Positions 44,858 through 53,902 of a stretch of DNA of 64,000 nucleotides are shown piece after piece. The first letter of the stretch is position 1, and each line of letters starts with the position of its first letter. The notes under the pieces are model-generated. The model was given only the letters and a program-made list of their open reading frames with translations, searched no databases and had not been told where the DNA came from. Made by a program: the position numbers and the translations under genes. Source of the DNA: Zoogloeaceae bacterium (GTDB taxonomy: Bacteria > Pseudomonadota > Gammaproteobacteria > Burkholderiales > Rhodocyclaceae); contig JACKMA010000006.1 in assembly GCA_024235635.1 (NCBI GenBank), positions 62,001 to 126,000 of the forward strand, read 5' to 3'.

Positions 44858-45576
44858 GACCCAGTCATCGCGCTGCGGACCAGTTGCGCACGGTCCGCCT
44901 CACCCGCGGCTTCACCCGCCACGCCGAAGGCTCGGTGCTGGTCGAATTCGGCGACACGCAGGTGCTATGTACCGCCAGTGTCGAAGAATCGGTGCCGCCC
45001 TTCCTGCGTGGTCGAGGGCGTGGTTGGGTGACCGCCGAATACGGCATGCTGCCGCGTGCCACCCACACCCGAAGCGGCCGCGAGGCCGCGCGAGGTCGCC
45101 AGAGCGGGCGTACCCAGGAGATCCAGCGCCTGATCGGACGCAGCCTGCGCTCGGTGGTGGATCTTGCAGCGCTCGGCGAGCGCCAGGTGGTGATCGATTG
45201 CGACGTGCTCCAGGCGGACGGCGGCACGCGGACCGCCGCGGTGACCGGTGCCGCGGTCGCGCTGCACGACGCCCTCGGCGGACTCGTCCGCGCGGGTTTG
45301 CTGGCGACGAGTCCGATGCGGGAACTGGTGGCGGCAGTGTCGGTCGGGATCTATCAGGACATGCCGGTGCTCGATCTCGACTACGCCGAGGATTCCGCCT
45401 GCGAGACCGACATGAACGTGGTGATCACCGAATCGGGCGGCATCGTCGAAGTGCAGGGTACTGCCGAGGGCAAGCCCTTTTCCCGGGCCGAACTCGATGC
45501 GCTGATGGATTTGGCGGCCGGTGGCGTCGCCCATCTGGTGACCAGTCAGCGTGCGGCGCTCGAATCGCGCCCGTGA
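44854..45576 (+). CDS. rph: Ribonuclease PH
   Basis: 240 residues. RPSHRAADQLRTVRLTRGFTRHAEGSVL (ends quoted), VTAEYGMLPRATHTR, GRQSGRTQEIQRLIGRSLR and the CDVLQADGGTRTAAVTGA block are typical. RNase PH trims tRNA 3' ends phosphorolytically. It follows the PP2C gene with a four-base overlap and precedes rdgB by 21 bases. Confidence 0.96.
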   Translation: MRPSHRAADQLRTVRLTRGFTRHAEGSVLVEFGDTQVLCTASVEESVPPFLRGRGRGWVTAEYGMLPRATHTRSGREAARGRQSGRTQEIQRLIGRSLRSVVDLAALGERQVVIDCDVLQADGGTRTAAVTGAAVALHDALGGLVRAGLLATSPMRELVAAVSVGIYQDMPVLDLDYAEDSACETDMNVVITESGGIVEVQGTAEGKPFSRAELDALMDLAAGGVAHLVTSQRAALESRP

Positions 45577-45597
45577 ATGCCGGTTGTGGAGAACGAC

Positions 45598-46191
45598 ATG
45601 ACGCGGCTGGTGCTGGCCAGCAACAATGCCAAGAAGGCCGATGAATTGGCGGCGCTGCTCGAGCCGCTCGGCTACGACGTGCTGCTGCAGTCGAGCCTCG
45701 GCGTGACCGAGGCCGACGAGCCGCATCCGACCTTCGTCGAGAACGCGCTGGCCAAGGCGCGCCATGCCGCACGAAGCACCGGCCTGCCGGCACTTGCCGA
45801 CGATTCGGGGCTCTGTGTGTTTGCGCTTGGCGGGGCGCCCGGCGTTCACTCCGCCCGCTTTGCCGGCGACCCCAAGTCCGACGCCCGCAACAACGAACTG
45901 CTGTTGTCCCGGCTCGCCGACTGCGACGATCGGCGCGCCTTCTTCTCGTGCACGCTGGTGTTGCTGCGGCATGCCGACGACCCGCAGCCGTTGATTGCCG
46001 ATGGTCAGTGGAGCGGCGAGATATTGCATGCCCCCCGCGGCGAGAACGGCTTTGGCTACGATCCGCTGTTCCTGCTGCCCGAGATGGGCCAGACCGCGGC
46101 AGAACTCGACGCGGCGTTGAAGAACACCCTGAGCCACCGTGCCCAGGCGATGCGGCACCTGCTGGCTCGGCTTGAAACCACCCGGCTCTGA
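45598..46191 (+). CDS. rdgB: XTP/dITP diphosphatase (RdgB/HAM1)
   Basis: 197 residues. Markers are LVLASNNAKKADEL, LADDSGLCVFALGGAPGVHSARFAG (quoted ends LADDSGLCV and HSARFAG) and GENGFGYDPLFLLPE. The enzyme removes non-canonical purine nucleotides such as XTP and dITP from the pool. The ATG at 45598 has GGAG seven bases upstream; the in-frame ATG at 45577 would sit next to the rph stop without a site. The order rph-rdgB-hemW is a standard proteobacterial block. Confidence 0.95.
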   Translation: MTRLVLASNNAKKADELAALLEPLGYDVLLQSSLGVTEADEPHPTFVENALAKARHAARSTGLPALADDSGLCVFALGGAPGVHSARFAGDPKSDARNNELLLSRLADCDDRRAFFSCTLVLLRHADDPQPLIADGQWSGEILHAPRGENGFGYDPLFLLPEMGQTAAELDAALKNTLSHRAQAMRHLLARLETTRL

Positions 46192-46198
46192 ATCCGCG

Positions 46199-47398
46199 AT
46201 GCGCCGCATCCCGATCGCTCCGGCGCCAGCTCGACGGACGGAAGCCCCGGTGCCGAGCCTGACCGCGTCGCCGCCCTTGTCCCTGTACGTACATTTCCCC
46301 TGGTGTGTCAGAAAGTGCCCGTACTGCGACTTCAATTCGCATGCGCTGCGCGGCGAAGTCCCTCAGGCGCGCTACGTGGACGCATTGCTGGCGGATCTCG
46401 AATCCGCGCTGCCGCAGATCTGGGGGCGGCGCATCCAAAGCGTGTTCGTCGGCGGGGGTACGCCGAGCCTGATCGACCCGGAGCAACTCGGCCGGCTGCT
46501 CGACGGCGTCCGCGCACTCGGCAACCTTGCGCCGGCCGCCGAGGTCACGCTCGAGGCCAATCCAGGAGCCTTGGATGCCGGGCGCTTCACCGCATTTCGC
46601 GACGCCGGGGTCAATCGCCTGTCGGTCGGCGTCCAGAGTTTCGACGACGGCCTGTTGGCCGCGATCGGCCGGATTCACGACGGCGCCGAGGCGCGTCGTG
46701 CGGTGGCGGCGGCGATGGCCTGCTTCGAACGGGTGAACCTGGATCTGATGTACGGGCTGCCGGGCCAGACCCCGGCCTTGCTGGCGCACGATCTCGACAT
46801 CGCCCTCGATTACGGCCCGGAACACCTGTCCTGCTACCAGCTCACGCTCGAGCCCAACACCGAGTTCCATGCCAGCCCGCCGTCGCTGCCCGACGAGGAC
46901 AGCGTGGCCTGGATGCACGACACCGTCGAGGCCCGCCTGGCCGGCGCCGGCTTCGAGCACTACGAGGTCTCGGCCTTCGCCCGCCCCGGGCGTGGTTGTA
47001 CCCACAATCTCAACTACTGGCGTTTCGGCGACTATCTCGGCATCGGCGCAGGTGCCCACGGCAAGCTGTCCGACCGTCATGGGGTCGTGCGCGAAGTCCG
47101 GCACCGTCACCCGCGGCGCTATCTCGAAGCCGCCGTCGAGCGCGCGTTCCTGTGCGAGTCTCGCCAGGTGGCCGCGGAAGAACTACCCTTCGAGTTCATG
47201 ATGAACGCGCTGAGGCTGCGGCGCGGCTTTCCGCGCACCTTGTTCGAGGCGGTCACCGGGCTGCCCCTGTCCGTGGTCGAAGTGCCGCTGGTCGCCGCAA
47301 GACGGGACGGACTGGTGGCGATCGACGCCGACACCATCCGTCCGACCGAACTCGGCAGCCGATATCTGAACGAGTTGCTGCAGCGCTTCCTGCCCTAG
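46199..47398 (+). CDS. hemW: Radical SAM haem chaperone HemW
   Basis: About 399 residues. The radical SAM cluster is CVRKCPYCDF, and the HemW-specific HNLNYWRFGDYLGIGAGAHG (ends HNLNYW and GAGAHG) is present. The lack of the second substrate SAM features distinguishes it from true coproporphyrinogen dehydrogenase HemN. HemW is thought to deliver haem to membrane proteins. The start may be the ATG at 46199 or a GTG at 46250 that has GGAAG before it. It lies eight bases after rdgB. Confidence 0.93.
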   Translation: MRRIPIAPAPARRTEAPVPSLTASPPLSLYVHFPWCVRKCPYCDFNSHALRGEVPQARYVDALLADLESALPQIWGRRIQSVFVGGGTPSLIDPEQLGRLLDGVRALGNLAPAAEVTLEANPGALDAGRFTAFRDAGVNRLSVGVQSFDDGLLAAIGRIHDGAEARRAVAAAMACFERVNLDLMYGLPGQTPALLAHDLDIALDYGPEHLSCYQLTLEPNTEFHASPPSLPDEDSVAWMHDTVEARLAGAGFEHYEVSAFARPGRGCTHNLNYWRFGDYLGIGAGAHGKLSDRHGVVREVRHRHPRRYLEAAVERAFLCESRQVAAEELPFEFMMNALRLRRGFPRTLFEAVTGLPLSVVEVPLVAARRDGLVAIDADTIRPTELGSRYLNELLQRFLP

Positions 47399-47478
47399 GG
47401 CAGCGAACAAGGCAGCCGATGCAAGCCCGACAGGCCCGGGCCAAGAGGGCCGACCTACCAGAGCAAGGAGACGCAGAG

Positions 47479-47979
47479 ATGGCAAACGTGACATTGGCAG
47501 GCAACCCGATCGATGTCGAAGGCAGATTCCCTCGAGTGGGTGATGGTGCGCCGCCGCTGACCTTGACCAATGGCGCCCTCGAGGAAGTCGGCCTCGACCG
47601 CTACGCCGGCAAGCGCAAGGTCCTGAACATCGTGCCGAGTCTCGATACGCCGACCTGCGCCACGTCGACCCGCAAGTTCAACGCCGAGGCCTCGGCGCTC
47701 ACCAACACCGTGGTCCTGGTGGTTTCGTCCGACCTGCCCTTTGCCGCCAAGCGCTTCTGCGTGGCGGAAGGGCTCGAGAACGTCGAAACCCTGTCCGATT
47801 TCCGCAGTGAAGGATTCGCCCGCGACTACGGTGTCGCGATCGCCTCGGGTCCGCTCCGAGGCCTGACCGCCCGTGCCGTGGTCGTGATCGACGAGAACGA
47901 CCGGGTGCTGCATGCCGAACTGGTGCCGGAGATCAAGCAGGAGCCGGACTACCAGTCGGCGCTGGCCGTATTGGGCTGA
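47479..47979 (+). CDS. tpx: Thiol peroxidase
   Basis: 166 residues, typical of Tpx. The peroxidatic cysteine is in SLDTPTCATSTRKF and the resolving cysteine in AKRFCVAEGLENV. The enzyme reduces lipid and organic hydroperoxides using thioredoxin. AAGGAG lies eight bases before the ATG. It appears to be transcribed with, or just after, hemW; the DMT transporter follows after 18 bases. Confidence 0.95.
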   Translation: MANVTLAGNPIDVEGRFPRVGDGAPPLTLTNGALEEVGLDRYAGKRKVLNIVPSLDTPTCATSTRKFNAEASALTNTVVLVVSSDLPFAAKRFCVAEGLENVETLSDFRSEGFARDYGVAIASGPLRGLTARAVVVIDENDRVLHAELVPEIKQEPDYQSALAVLG

Positions 47980-47997
47980 GCCGGCGGACGGCGCGGG

Positions 47998-48888
47998 GTG
48001 CCGGCGGACGGGCATCTGCCGTCACGCACGCTGCTGGCGCTGGCACTGCTGACGCTGCTGTGGGGCGTCAACTGGCCGGTCATGAAGCTGGCCCTGCGCG
48101 AGATGCCGCCACTGACCTTCAGGGCGCTGACGATGACGGGCGGCGCGGCATTGCTGTTCGCCTGGTACCGGTCGCGTGGTGTCCGTTTGCGGCTGACGCC
48201 ATCGGCGCTGTTGCAGCTTGCGCTGCTGGCACTGCCGAACATTCTCGGCTGGCACGCCCTGTCGATCTTCGGCGTGCAGTCGCTGGCGTCGGGCCGCGCG
48301 GCCATCGTCGGCTTCACGATGCCGGTGTGGACGGTGCTGATGGGGGTGCTGTTCTTTGACGAGCGCATGAGCCCGCGGCTGTGGCTCGCTACGATCAGTA
48401 CCGCATCTGCCCTGATGCTGCTGATGTGGCACGAACTCGGACGATTGTCCGGCAACCCGGCCGGTGTCGCGTGGATGCTGGCCGCAGCCGCCAGCTGGGC
48501 CATCGGCACGCTGTTGCTCAAGCGGATCCCCGCTGCCGTGCCGACCGAGGTGATGACGGTCTGGATGATCGCCACCACGGTGCCGCTGATGTGGAGTCTC
48601 GCACTTGCCTTCGAGTCGATGCCCGAGCAATGGCCGAGCGCGTCAGGTTGGGCGACGCTGGTCTATGGTGCGCTGATCAACTACGGCGTCGCCCAGATTC
48701 TGTGGTTTTCGATCGCGCGGCGGCTGCCGCCGGTCGCGAGCGCACTGTCGATCATGCTGATCCCGATCGTCGGCCTGCTGTCGGCGATCCCGATCACCGG
48801 TGAACTCCCATATTCGGAGGATTTTCTCGCGGCTGGGATGATCATGCTGGCCCTGGCACTGACGTTGCTGCCGGCAAGATCCCGGTGA
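47998..48888 (+). CDS. EamA/DMT-family transporter
   Basis: 296 residues with about ten hydrophobic helices arranged as two EamA repeats. The first repeat shows ALLTLLWGVNWPVMKLAL and the second GVAWMLAAAASWAIGTLLLKR. Members export metabolites such as amino acids or nucleosides; the substrate cannot be read. The start is a GTG. It follows tpx closely, so the two may share a transcript. Confidence 0.87.
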   Translation: MPADGHLPSRTLLALALLTLLWGVNWPVMKLALREMPPLTFRALTMTGGAALLFAWYRSRGVRLRLTPSALLQLALLALPNILGWHALSIFGVQSLASGRAAIVGFTMPVWTVLMGVLFFDERMSPRLWLATISTASALMLLMWHELGRLSGNPAGVAWMLAAAASWAIGTLLLKRIPAAVPTEVMTVWMIATTVPLMWSLALAFESMPEQWPSASGWATLVYGALINYGVAQILWFSIARRLPPVASALSIMLIPIVGLLSAIPITGELPYSEDFLAAGMIMLALALTLLPARSR

Positions 48889-49068
48889 AATGCCGTCCGT
48901 CGCCTGAGAACGTTTCGCGACTGCATGCCAAATGCCTGAAATGAATGGTTGCGTCTGTGCCCTTCCGGGCACCTCGCAGAGTGCATTGAGAAAGCCGGGA
49001 TTGCATCTTGCTTGCTTTCGACCGATCGCCGGCGCAGGGCTGGCCGGCTGCGTCTTGGAGTGACTCGG

Positions 49069-49479
49069 ATGAAATCCACTGCCGCAATACGCTGGCTCGG
49101 CGCGCTTGCCTTCTCGGTTTCCGCGCCGGTGTCGGCACAGACCACCCCCAACGCCGACTGGGCCTGCTGGTATCAGGGTGCCGGCAAGCTCAACTGCCTG
49201 ATGCTGAAGGCCAGCGACAATTCGAAGCTGCCGGTTGTCCAAGGGCAGGGCCGAGGCGAACCGGTGCCGGAGGACGCGATCCTGATCTGGCAGGGTGGCA
49301 CCGAACTCTATGACGGGATCGTCGAGATTCCGCTGATGAACGATCCCGAAGACATGACACTGGTTGAGCAACTGGCCCATTTCAGCGTTTGTGGCAGTGC
49401 CATCGATTGCAGCATGACCTTCGTGCGCAGTGCGACCGAGCTTGCTCTGCTGCAGGAGAGCTACAGCAGCCTGCGCTGA
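49069..49479 (+). CDS. Small secreted protein of unknown function
   Basis: 136 residues. A signal peptide spans about residues 1-24, ending in PVSAQ. The mature part has four cysteines, two near the start (WACWYQGAGKLNC) and two near the end (SVCGSAIDC), which could form two disulphides. GGAG lies nine bases before the ATG at 49069. It resembles no family I know. It sits alone between the DMT transporter and mnmG. Confidence 0.65.
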   Translation: MKSTAAIRWLGALAFSVSAPVSAQTTPNADWACWYQGAGKLNCLMLKASDNSKLPVVQGQGRGEPVPEDAILIWQGGTELYDGIVEIPLMNDPEDMTLVEQLAHFSVCGSAIDCSMTFVRSATELALLQESYSSLR

Positions 49480-49512
49480 AAGGATTGGCCCGCTGCCATC
49501 CGGAATGTGGAT

Positions 49513-49530
49513 CCTAAAGCGATGTTTAGG
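49513..49530. other. Inverted repeat upstream of mnmG
   Basis: CCTAAA-GCGATG-TTTAGG forms a six-pair stem about 100 bases before mnmG. No U tract adjoins it. It could be a protein-binding site; a TAGAAT hexamer that might be a -10 lies nearer the gene at about 49588. Confidence 0.3.
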
Positions 49531-49629
49531 CGCATGTTTTCTGGGGCGATCACGCGTTCGGCGCTAGGCTTGGGAGTCGCATCGGCGTAGAATCGCGCCT
49601 CCGGTTTCCGCCCGAGCGTGGGTCGCGCG

Positions 49630-51546
49630 ATGCTTTTTCCTACCCGATTCGACGTCGTCGTCGTCGGTGGCGGCCATGCCGGCACCGAGGCGGCGCTTGC
49701 CGCAGCCCGCATGGGGGCCGAGACGCTGCTGCTGACCCACAGCATCGAGACCCTGGGCCAGATGAGCTGCAATCCGTCGATCGGTGGCATCGGCAAGGGG
49801 CATCTGGTCCGCGAAGTCGACGCGCTCGGGGGCGCGATGGCGGCCGCGACCGACGAGGGCGGTATCCAGTTTCGCATCCTCAATGCGTCGAAGGGGCCCG
49901 CGGTGCGGGCGACCCGGGCCCAGGCCGACCGGGTGCTGTACAAGGCCGCGATCCGGCGCAGGCTCGAGAACCAGCCCCGGCTGACCCTCTTCCAGCAGGC
50001 TGCCGACGACTTGACGGTGAGTGGAGACCGGGTCACCGGCGTCGTCACCCAGCTTGGCATCCGTTTCGAGGCGAGCACGGTGGTCCTGACCGCGGGCACT
50101 TTCCTGAACGGCCTGATCCATGTCGGCTTGAGCCACCACAGTGGCGGTCGCGCCGGCGATCCGCCGTCGCTGTCGCTGGCCCAGCGGCTCAAGGAACTGG
50201 CACTGCCGCAGGGGCGGCTCAAGACCGGTACGCCGCCGCGCATCGACGGGCGGACGGTCGACCTCGCGCAGATGACGGTGCAGCCCGGCGACGATCCGCC
50301 TCCGGTGTTCAGTTTCCTCGGCAGTGCCTCGCAGCATCCACGGCAGTTGCCGTGCTGGATCACCCAGACCAACGAGCGCACCCACGACATCATCCGCGCC
50401 AACCTGGATCGTTCGCCGATGTATGCCGGCGTGATCGAGGGCGTCGGTCCCCGCTATTGCCCGTCGATCGAAGACAAGATCCACCGCTTCGCCGACAAGG
50501 CCAGCCACAACATCTTCCTCGAGCCCGAGGGGCTGGAGACGCACGAACTCTATCCCAACGGGATTTCGACCTCGCTGCCATTCGATGTCCAGCTGGCAGT
50601 GGTGCAGTCGATCCGGGGGCTCGAGCACGCGCACGTCCTTAGGCCCGGTTACGCGATCGAGTACGACTATTACGACCCGCGCAATCTGAAGGCGAGTCTC
50701 GAGACCAAGAGCATCCGGGGGCTCTTCTTCGCCGGACAGATCAATGGCACCACCGGATATGAGGAGGCCGCCGCCCAGGGGCTGCTGGCCGGGGCCAATG
50801 CGGCCCTGCAGGTGCAGGGTCGGGAGCCGTGGTGCCCGCGCCGGGACGAAGCCTATCTTGGCGTTCTCGTGGACGATCTGATCACCCGCGGCGTGGCCGA
50901 GCCCTATCGCATGTTCACGTCGCGTGCCGAATACCGGCTCAGCCTGCGCGAGGACAACGCCGACCTGCGGCTGACCGAGCAGGGTCGGCAGCTCGGACTG
51001 GTGGACGACGAACGGTGGCGCCGCTTCTGTGACAAGCGTGATGCGATCGAACGGGAGTCTGCACGCCTGAAGGCCGCTTTCCTACAGCCGGGCCGGGTAT
51101 CCGCCGATGCCGCGGAGCGGGTACTCGGCAAGGCGATCGAGCGCGAATACCGCTTCTTCGACCTGTTGCGCAGGCCGCAGACCCGATACGCCGAGCTGAT
51201 GACCCTGCCGGGAGCGCCGGATTGTCCGGCCACCGATCCCCAGGTGGTCGAGCAGATCGAGATTGCCGCCAAGTATCAGGGCTACATCGAGCGGCAGCGC
51301 GACGAGGTGTCGCGCAATGTGCAGCAGGAGGGCATGGTCCTGCCGGACGATCTCGACTATGCCACGGTTCGCGGCCTGTCGAAGGAAGTGCAGCAGAAGC
51401 TGTCGGCCCAGCGACCGCAGACCGTGGGTCAGGCGAGTCGCATCCAGGGCGTGACGCCGGCAGCGATTTCGCTGTTGCTGGTGTGGCTCAAGCGTCGCGA
51501 ACTGGCGGCCCACGACCTCGCCGACGGCGATCGCCAGAGCGCATGA
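49630..51546 (+). CDS. mnmG: tRNA uridine-5-carboxymethylaminomethyl modification enzyme MnmG (GidA)
   Basis: 638 residues. The FAD-binding start VVVVGGGHAGTEAALAAARMG (ends VVVVGGGHAG and AAARMG), MSCNPSIGGIGKGHLVRE and TSRAEYRLSLREDNAD are family hallmarks. With MnmE it modifies the wobble uridine of several tRNAs. I chose the ATG at 49630 because related proteins begin with MLFPTRFDV; a GTG at 49618 is in frame. rsmG follows with a four-base overlap, and parA-parB and the ATP synthase operon lie beyond, a common order near the replication origin. Confidence 0.96.
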   Translation: MLFPTRFDVVVVGGGHAGTEAALAAARMGAETLLLTHSIETLGQMSCNPSIGGIGKGHLVREVDALGGAMAAATDEGGIQFRILNASKGPAVRATRAQADRVLYKAAIRRRLENQPRLTLFQQAADDLTVSGDRVTGVVTQLGIRFEASTVVLTAGTFLNGLIHVGLSHHSGGRAGDPPSLSLAQRLKELALPQGRLKTGTPPRIDGRTVDLAQMTVQPGDDPPPVFSFLGSASQHPRQLPCWITQTNERTHDIIRANLDRSPMYAGVIEGVGPRYCPSIEDKIHRFADKASHNIFLEPEGLETHELYPNGISTSLPFDVQLAVVQSIRGLEHAHVLRPGYAIEYDYYDPRNLKASLETKSIRGLFFAGQINGTTGYEEAAAQGLLAGANAALQVQGREPWCPRRDEAYLGVLVDDLITRGVAEPYRMFTSRAEYRLSLREDNADLRLTEQGRQLGLVDDERWRRFCDKRDAIERESARLKAAFLQPGRVSADAAERVLGKAIEREYRFFDLLRRPQTRYAELMTLPGAPDCPATDPQVVEQIEIAAKYQGYIERQRDEVSRNVQQEGMVLPDDLDYATVRGLSKEVQQKLSAQRPQTVGQASRIQGVTPAAISLLLVWLKRRELAAHDLADGDRQSA

Positions 51547-52178
51547 TCGAGCGCGACGATATCGTGCGCGGCGCTGCCGCGCTCGGGGTCGATTTGCCCG
51601 CTGGCGCGGCCGATCGGCTGGCGGCCTATGTCCGGCTGCTGTTGAAGTGGAACCGCAGCTACAATCTGACGGCGATTCGCGAGCCGCACCGGATCGTTTC
51701 GTATCATGTGCTGGATTCGCTGTCGGTGCTGCCGCATCTTGGCGTCGTCGGGCGACTGGCCGACATCGGGTCGGGCGCCGGACTGCCGGGCATCCCGTTG
51801 GCGATCGCGTGCCCCTTGCTCGACGTGGTGTCGATCGAAGCCGCCGGCAAGAAGGCGAGCTTCCAGCAGCAGGCGCGGATCGAGTTGGCGCTCGACAACT
51901 TCGTCCCGGTCCATGGCAGGATCGAGCAGTGGCGCGATGAGCGCGGATGCGATGCCGTGATCTCGCGGGCGTTCTCGGATCTGGCGCAGTTCGTCAGGCT
52001 GGCTGCGCCGATGCTCGCACCCGGTGGCCGATTGCTGGCGATGAAGGGACGTCTCCCGCAGCGGGAATTGACGTCGTTGCCGCCGGGCATCGTCGTCTCG
52101 GAGGTGATCGAACTGCACGTACCCGGGTTGGACGCCCACCGTCACCTGATCGTCATGACCAACGATGGAGCCGACTGA
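51543..52178 (+). CDS. rsmG: 16S rRNA (guanine-527-N7)-methyltransferase RsmG (GidB)
   Basis: 211 residues. KWNRSYNLTAIREP, DSLSVLPHL and the SAM-binding LADIGSGAGLPGIPLAI identify RsmG. The enzyme methylates G527 in the 530 loop of 16S rRNA; loss gives low-level streptomycin resistance in other bacteria. It starts inside the mnmG stop (ATGA) and its own stop shares one base with the parA start (TGATG), so mnmG-rsmG-parA are probably cotranslated. Confidence 0.96.
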   Translation: MIERDDIVRGAAALGVDLPAGAADRLAAYVRLLLKWNRSYNLTAIREPHRIVSYHVLDSLSVLPHLGVVGRLADIGSGAGLPGIPLAIACPLLDVVSIEAAGKKASFQQQARIELALDNFVPVHGRIEQWRDERGCDAVISRAFSDLAQFVRLAAPMLAPGGRLLAMKGRLPQRELTSLPPGIVVSEVIELHVPGLDAHRHLIVMTNDGAD

Positions 52179-52948
52179 TGGCCCGAATCTTTTGTGTCGC
52201 CAACCAGAAGGGCGGCGTCGGCAAGACCACCACCTGTGTCAATCTTGCGGCGGCGCTGCAGGCGCGTCGCCAGCGCGTGTTGCTGGTCGACCTCGACCCA
52301 CAGGGCAACGCGACGATGGGCAGCGGCATCGACAAGCGCGATCTGACCCGAACGGTCTACCAGGTGCTGGTCGGCATCGCCGATTTCGCCTCGTGTCGGA
52401 TGCGCTCGCCCCATGGCGGTTACGATCTGTTGCCGGCCAACCGCGAGCTGGCCGGCGCCGAGGTCGAGATGGTGGCGCTCGAGCGGCGCGAGCACAGGCT
52501 GCGCGATGCCCTGGCCGGGGTCATTGACGAGTACGATTTCGTGCTGGTCGATTGCCCGCCCTCGCTGTCGATGTTGACCCTCAATGGCCTGTGTGCGTCA
52601 CATGGGGTGATAATCCCGATGCAATGCGAGTACTACGCGCTGGAGGGCTTGTCGGATCTGGTGAACACGATCAAGAAGGTGCACGCCAATCTGAACGCGG
52701 ATCTGAAGATCATCGGCCTGCTGCGGGTCATGTTCGACCCCCGCATCACGCTGCAGCAACAGGTTTCGGCGCAACTCGAATCGCACTTCGGCGCGAAGGT
52801 CTTCGAGGCCGTGGTGCCACGCAACGTGCGACTCGCCGAGGCCCCCAGTCACGGCATGCCGGGCGTGCTCTTCGACCCCAACGCCAAAGGCGCGAAAGCG
52901 TATGTCGCGTTCGCGAAGGAAATGATTCAACGGGTCAAGGCCCTGTGA
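52178..52948 (+). CDS. parA: Chromosome partitioning ATPase ParA (Soj)
   Basis: 256 residues. The deviant Walker A motif is KGGVGKTTT, followed by LLVDLDPQGNATMGSG and LVDCPPSLSMLTLNGL. ParA forms a nucleoid-bound gradient that moves ParB-parS complexes. Its start overlaps the rsmG stop by one base. parB begins 13 bases downstream. A parS site was not recognised in this window. Confidence 0.96.
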   Translation: MARIFCVANQKGGVGKTTTCVNLAAALQARRQRVLLVDLDPQGNATMGSGIDKRDLTRTVYQVLVGIADFASCRMRSPHGGYDLLPANRELAGAEVEMVALERREHRLRDALAGVIDEYDFVLVDCPPSLSMLTLNGLCASHGVIIPMQCEYYALEGLSDLVNTIKKVHANLNADLKIIGLLRVMFDPRITLQQQVSAQLESHFGAKVFEAVVPRNVRLAEAPSHGMPGVLFDPNAKGAKAYVAFAKEMIQRVKAL

Positions 52949-52961
52949 CGGGACGACTGTG

Positions 52962-53813
52962 ATGGCAAGACCGAAGCTAAAGGGGCTGGGGCGTGGACTC
53001 GACGCGCTGCTGGGCAACGACGCCGACGACGACGAGGATCGCGGCGAACTGCAGACGCTGGCGATCGACGCGCTGCGGCCCGGCAAATATCAGCCGCGCA
53101 CGCGGATGGACCCGGGCTCGCTCGACGAGCTCGCCGCGTCGATCCGCAGCCGCGGCATCATGCAGCCGATCATGGTGCGTCCGCTCGACGGCGGCGACTA
53201 CGAGATCATCGCCGGGGAACGGCGCTGGCGTGCGGCGCAGATCGCCGGTCTCGGCGCGGTGCCCTGCCTGGTGCGCGAGATTCCGGACGAAGCCGCGCTG
53301 GCGATGTCGCTGATCGAGAATATCCAGCGCGAGAACCTCAACCCGCTCGAGGAGGCGGCCGGCATCCAGCGGCTGATCGACGAGTTCGACATGACGCACC
53401 AGCAGGCGGCCGATGCGGTCGGCCGTTCGCGGCCGGCGGCGAGCAATCTGTTGCGCCTGCTGCAGCTTGCCGAGCCCGTGCAGGAACTGCTGATGGCGGG
53501 CGATCTCGACATGGGGCACGCACGTGCCCTGTTGCCGCTCGATGGCGCGCGCCAGATCCAGTTCGGCAATCGGATCGCCGCCCGCCAGCTGTCCGTGCGC
53601 GAAGCCGAGAAGCTGGTCCAGAACGAGATCGAGCCACGCGTGCGGCCGGCGCCACAGCCGCCCGACCGGGATCTGCTTGCCCTCGAAGAGGAGATTGCCG
53701 ACGCCGTCGGTGCGACGGTCAAGATTCGCGCCAATCGGCGCGGAGCCGGCAGCATCTCGCTGCATTTTGCGTCGCTTGATCAACTCGATGGACTGCTCGA
53801 ACGGTTGCGCTGA
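52962..53813 (+). CDS. parB: Chromosome partitioning protein ParB (Spo0J)
   Basis: 283 residues. PKLKGLGRGLDALLG is the ParA-stimulating N-terminus. The CTP-binding ParB domain follows, with QPIMVRPLDGGDYEIIAGERRWRAAQIAG (ends quoted), ENIQRENLNPLEEA and the helix-turn-helix EFDMTHQQAADAVGRSRPAASNLLRLLQL (ends FDMTHQQAADAVG and NLLRLLQL). ParB clamps onto parS DNA and drives segregation with ParA. The ATG at 52962 has GGGA upstream; a GTG at 52959 is in frame. Confidence 0.96.
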   Translation: MARPKLKGLGRGLDALLGNDADDDEDRGELQTLAIDALRPGKYQPRTRMDPGSLDELAASIRSRGIMQPIMVRPLDGGDYEIIAGERRWRAAQIAGLGAVPCLVREIPDEAALAMSLIENIQRENLNPLEEAAGIQRLIDEFDMTHQQAADAVGRSRPAASNLLRLLQLAEPVQELLMAGDLDMGHARALLPLDGARQIQFGNRIAARQLSVREAEKLVQNEIEPRVRPAPQPPDRDLLALEEEIADAVGATVKIRANRRGAGSISLHFASLDQLDGLLERLR

Positions 53814-53835
53814 GTTCGAAAGCGGCTCGCTCCAC

Positions 53836-53858
53836 GCGTCGCGACAGGCGCGCGACGC
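53836..53858. terminator. Possible bidirectional stem-loop after parB
   Basis: GCGTCGCG and CGCGACGC pair across a seven-base loop in the gap between the convergent parB and rhombosortase genes. There is no U tract, so termination is only suggested by position. Confidence 0.35.
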
Positions 53859-53902
53859 TGACTGGTCGTCGCGCATCCGCGGTCAGGGGGCGCCGAGCGG
53901 AT

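Noticed and set aside
49505..49513. DnaA-box-like TGTGGATCC upstream of mnmG, suggesting oriC
   Set aside because: A single imperfect match, no AT-rich unwinding element and no cluster of boxes.
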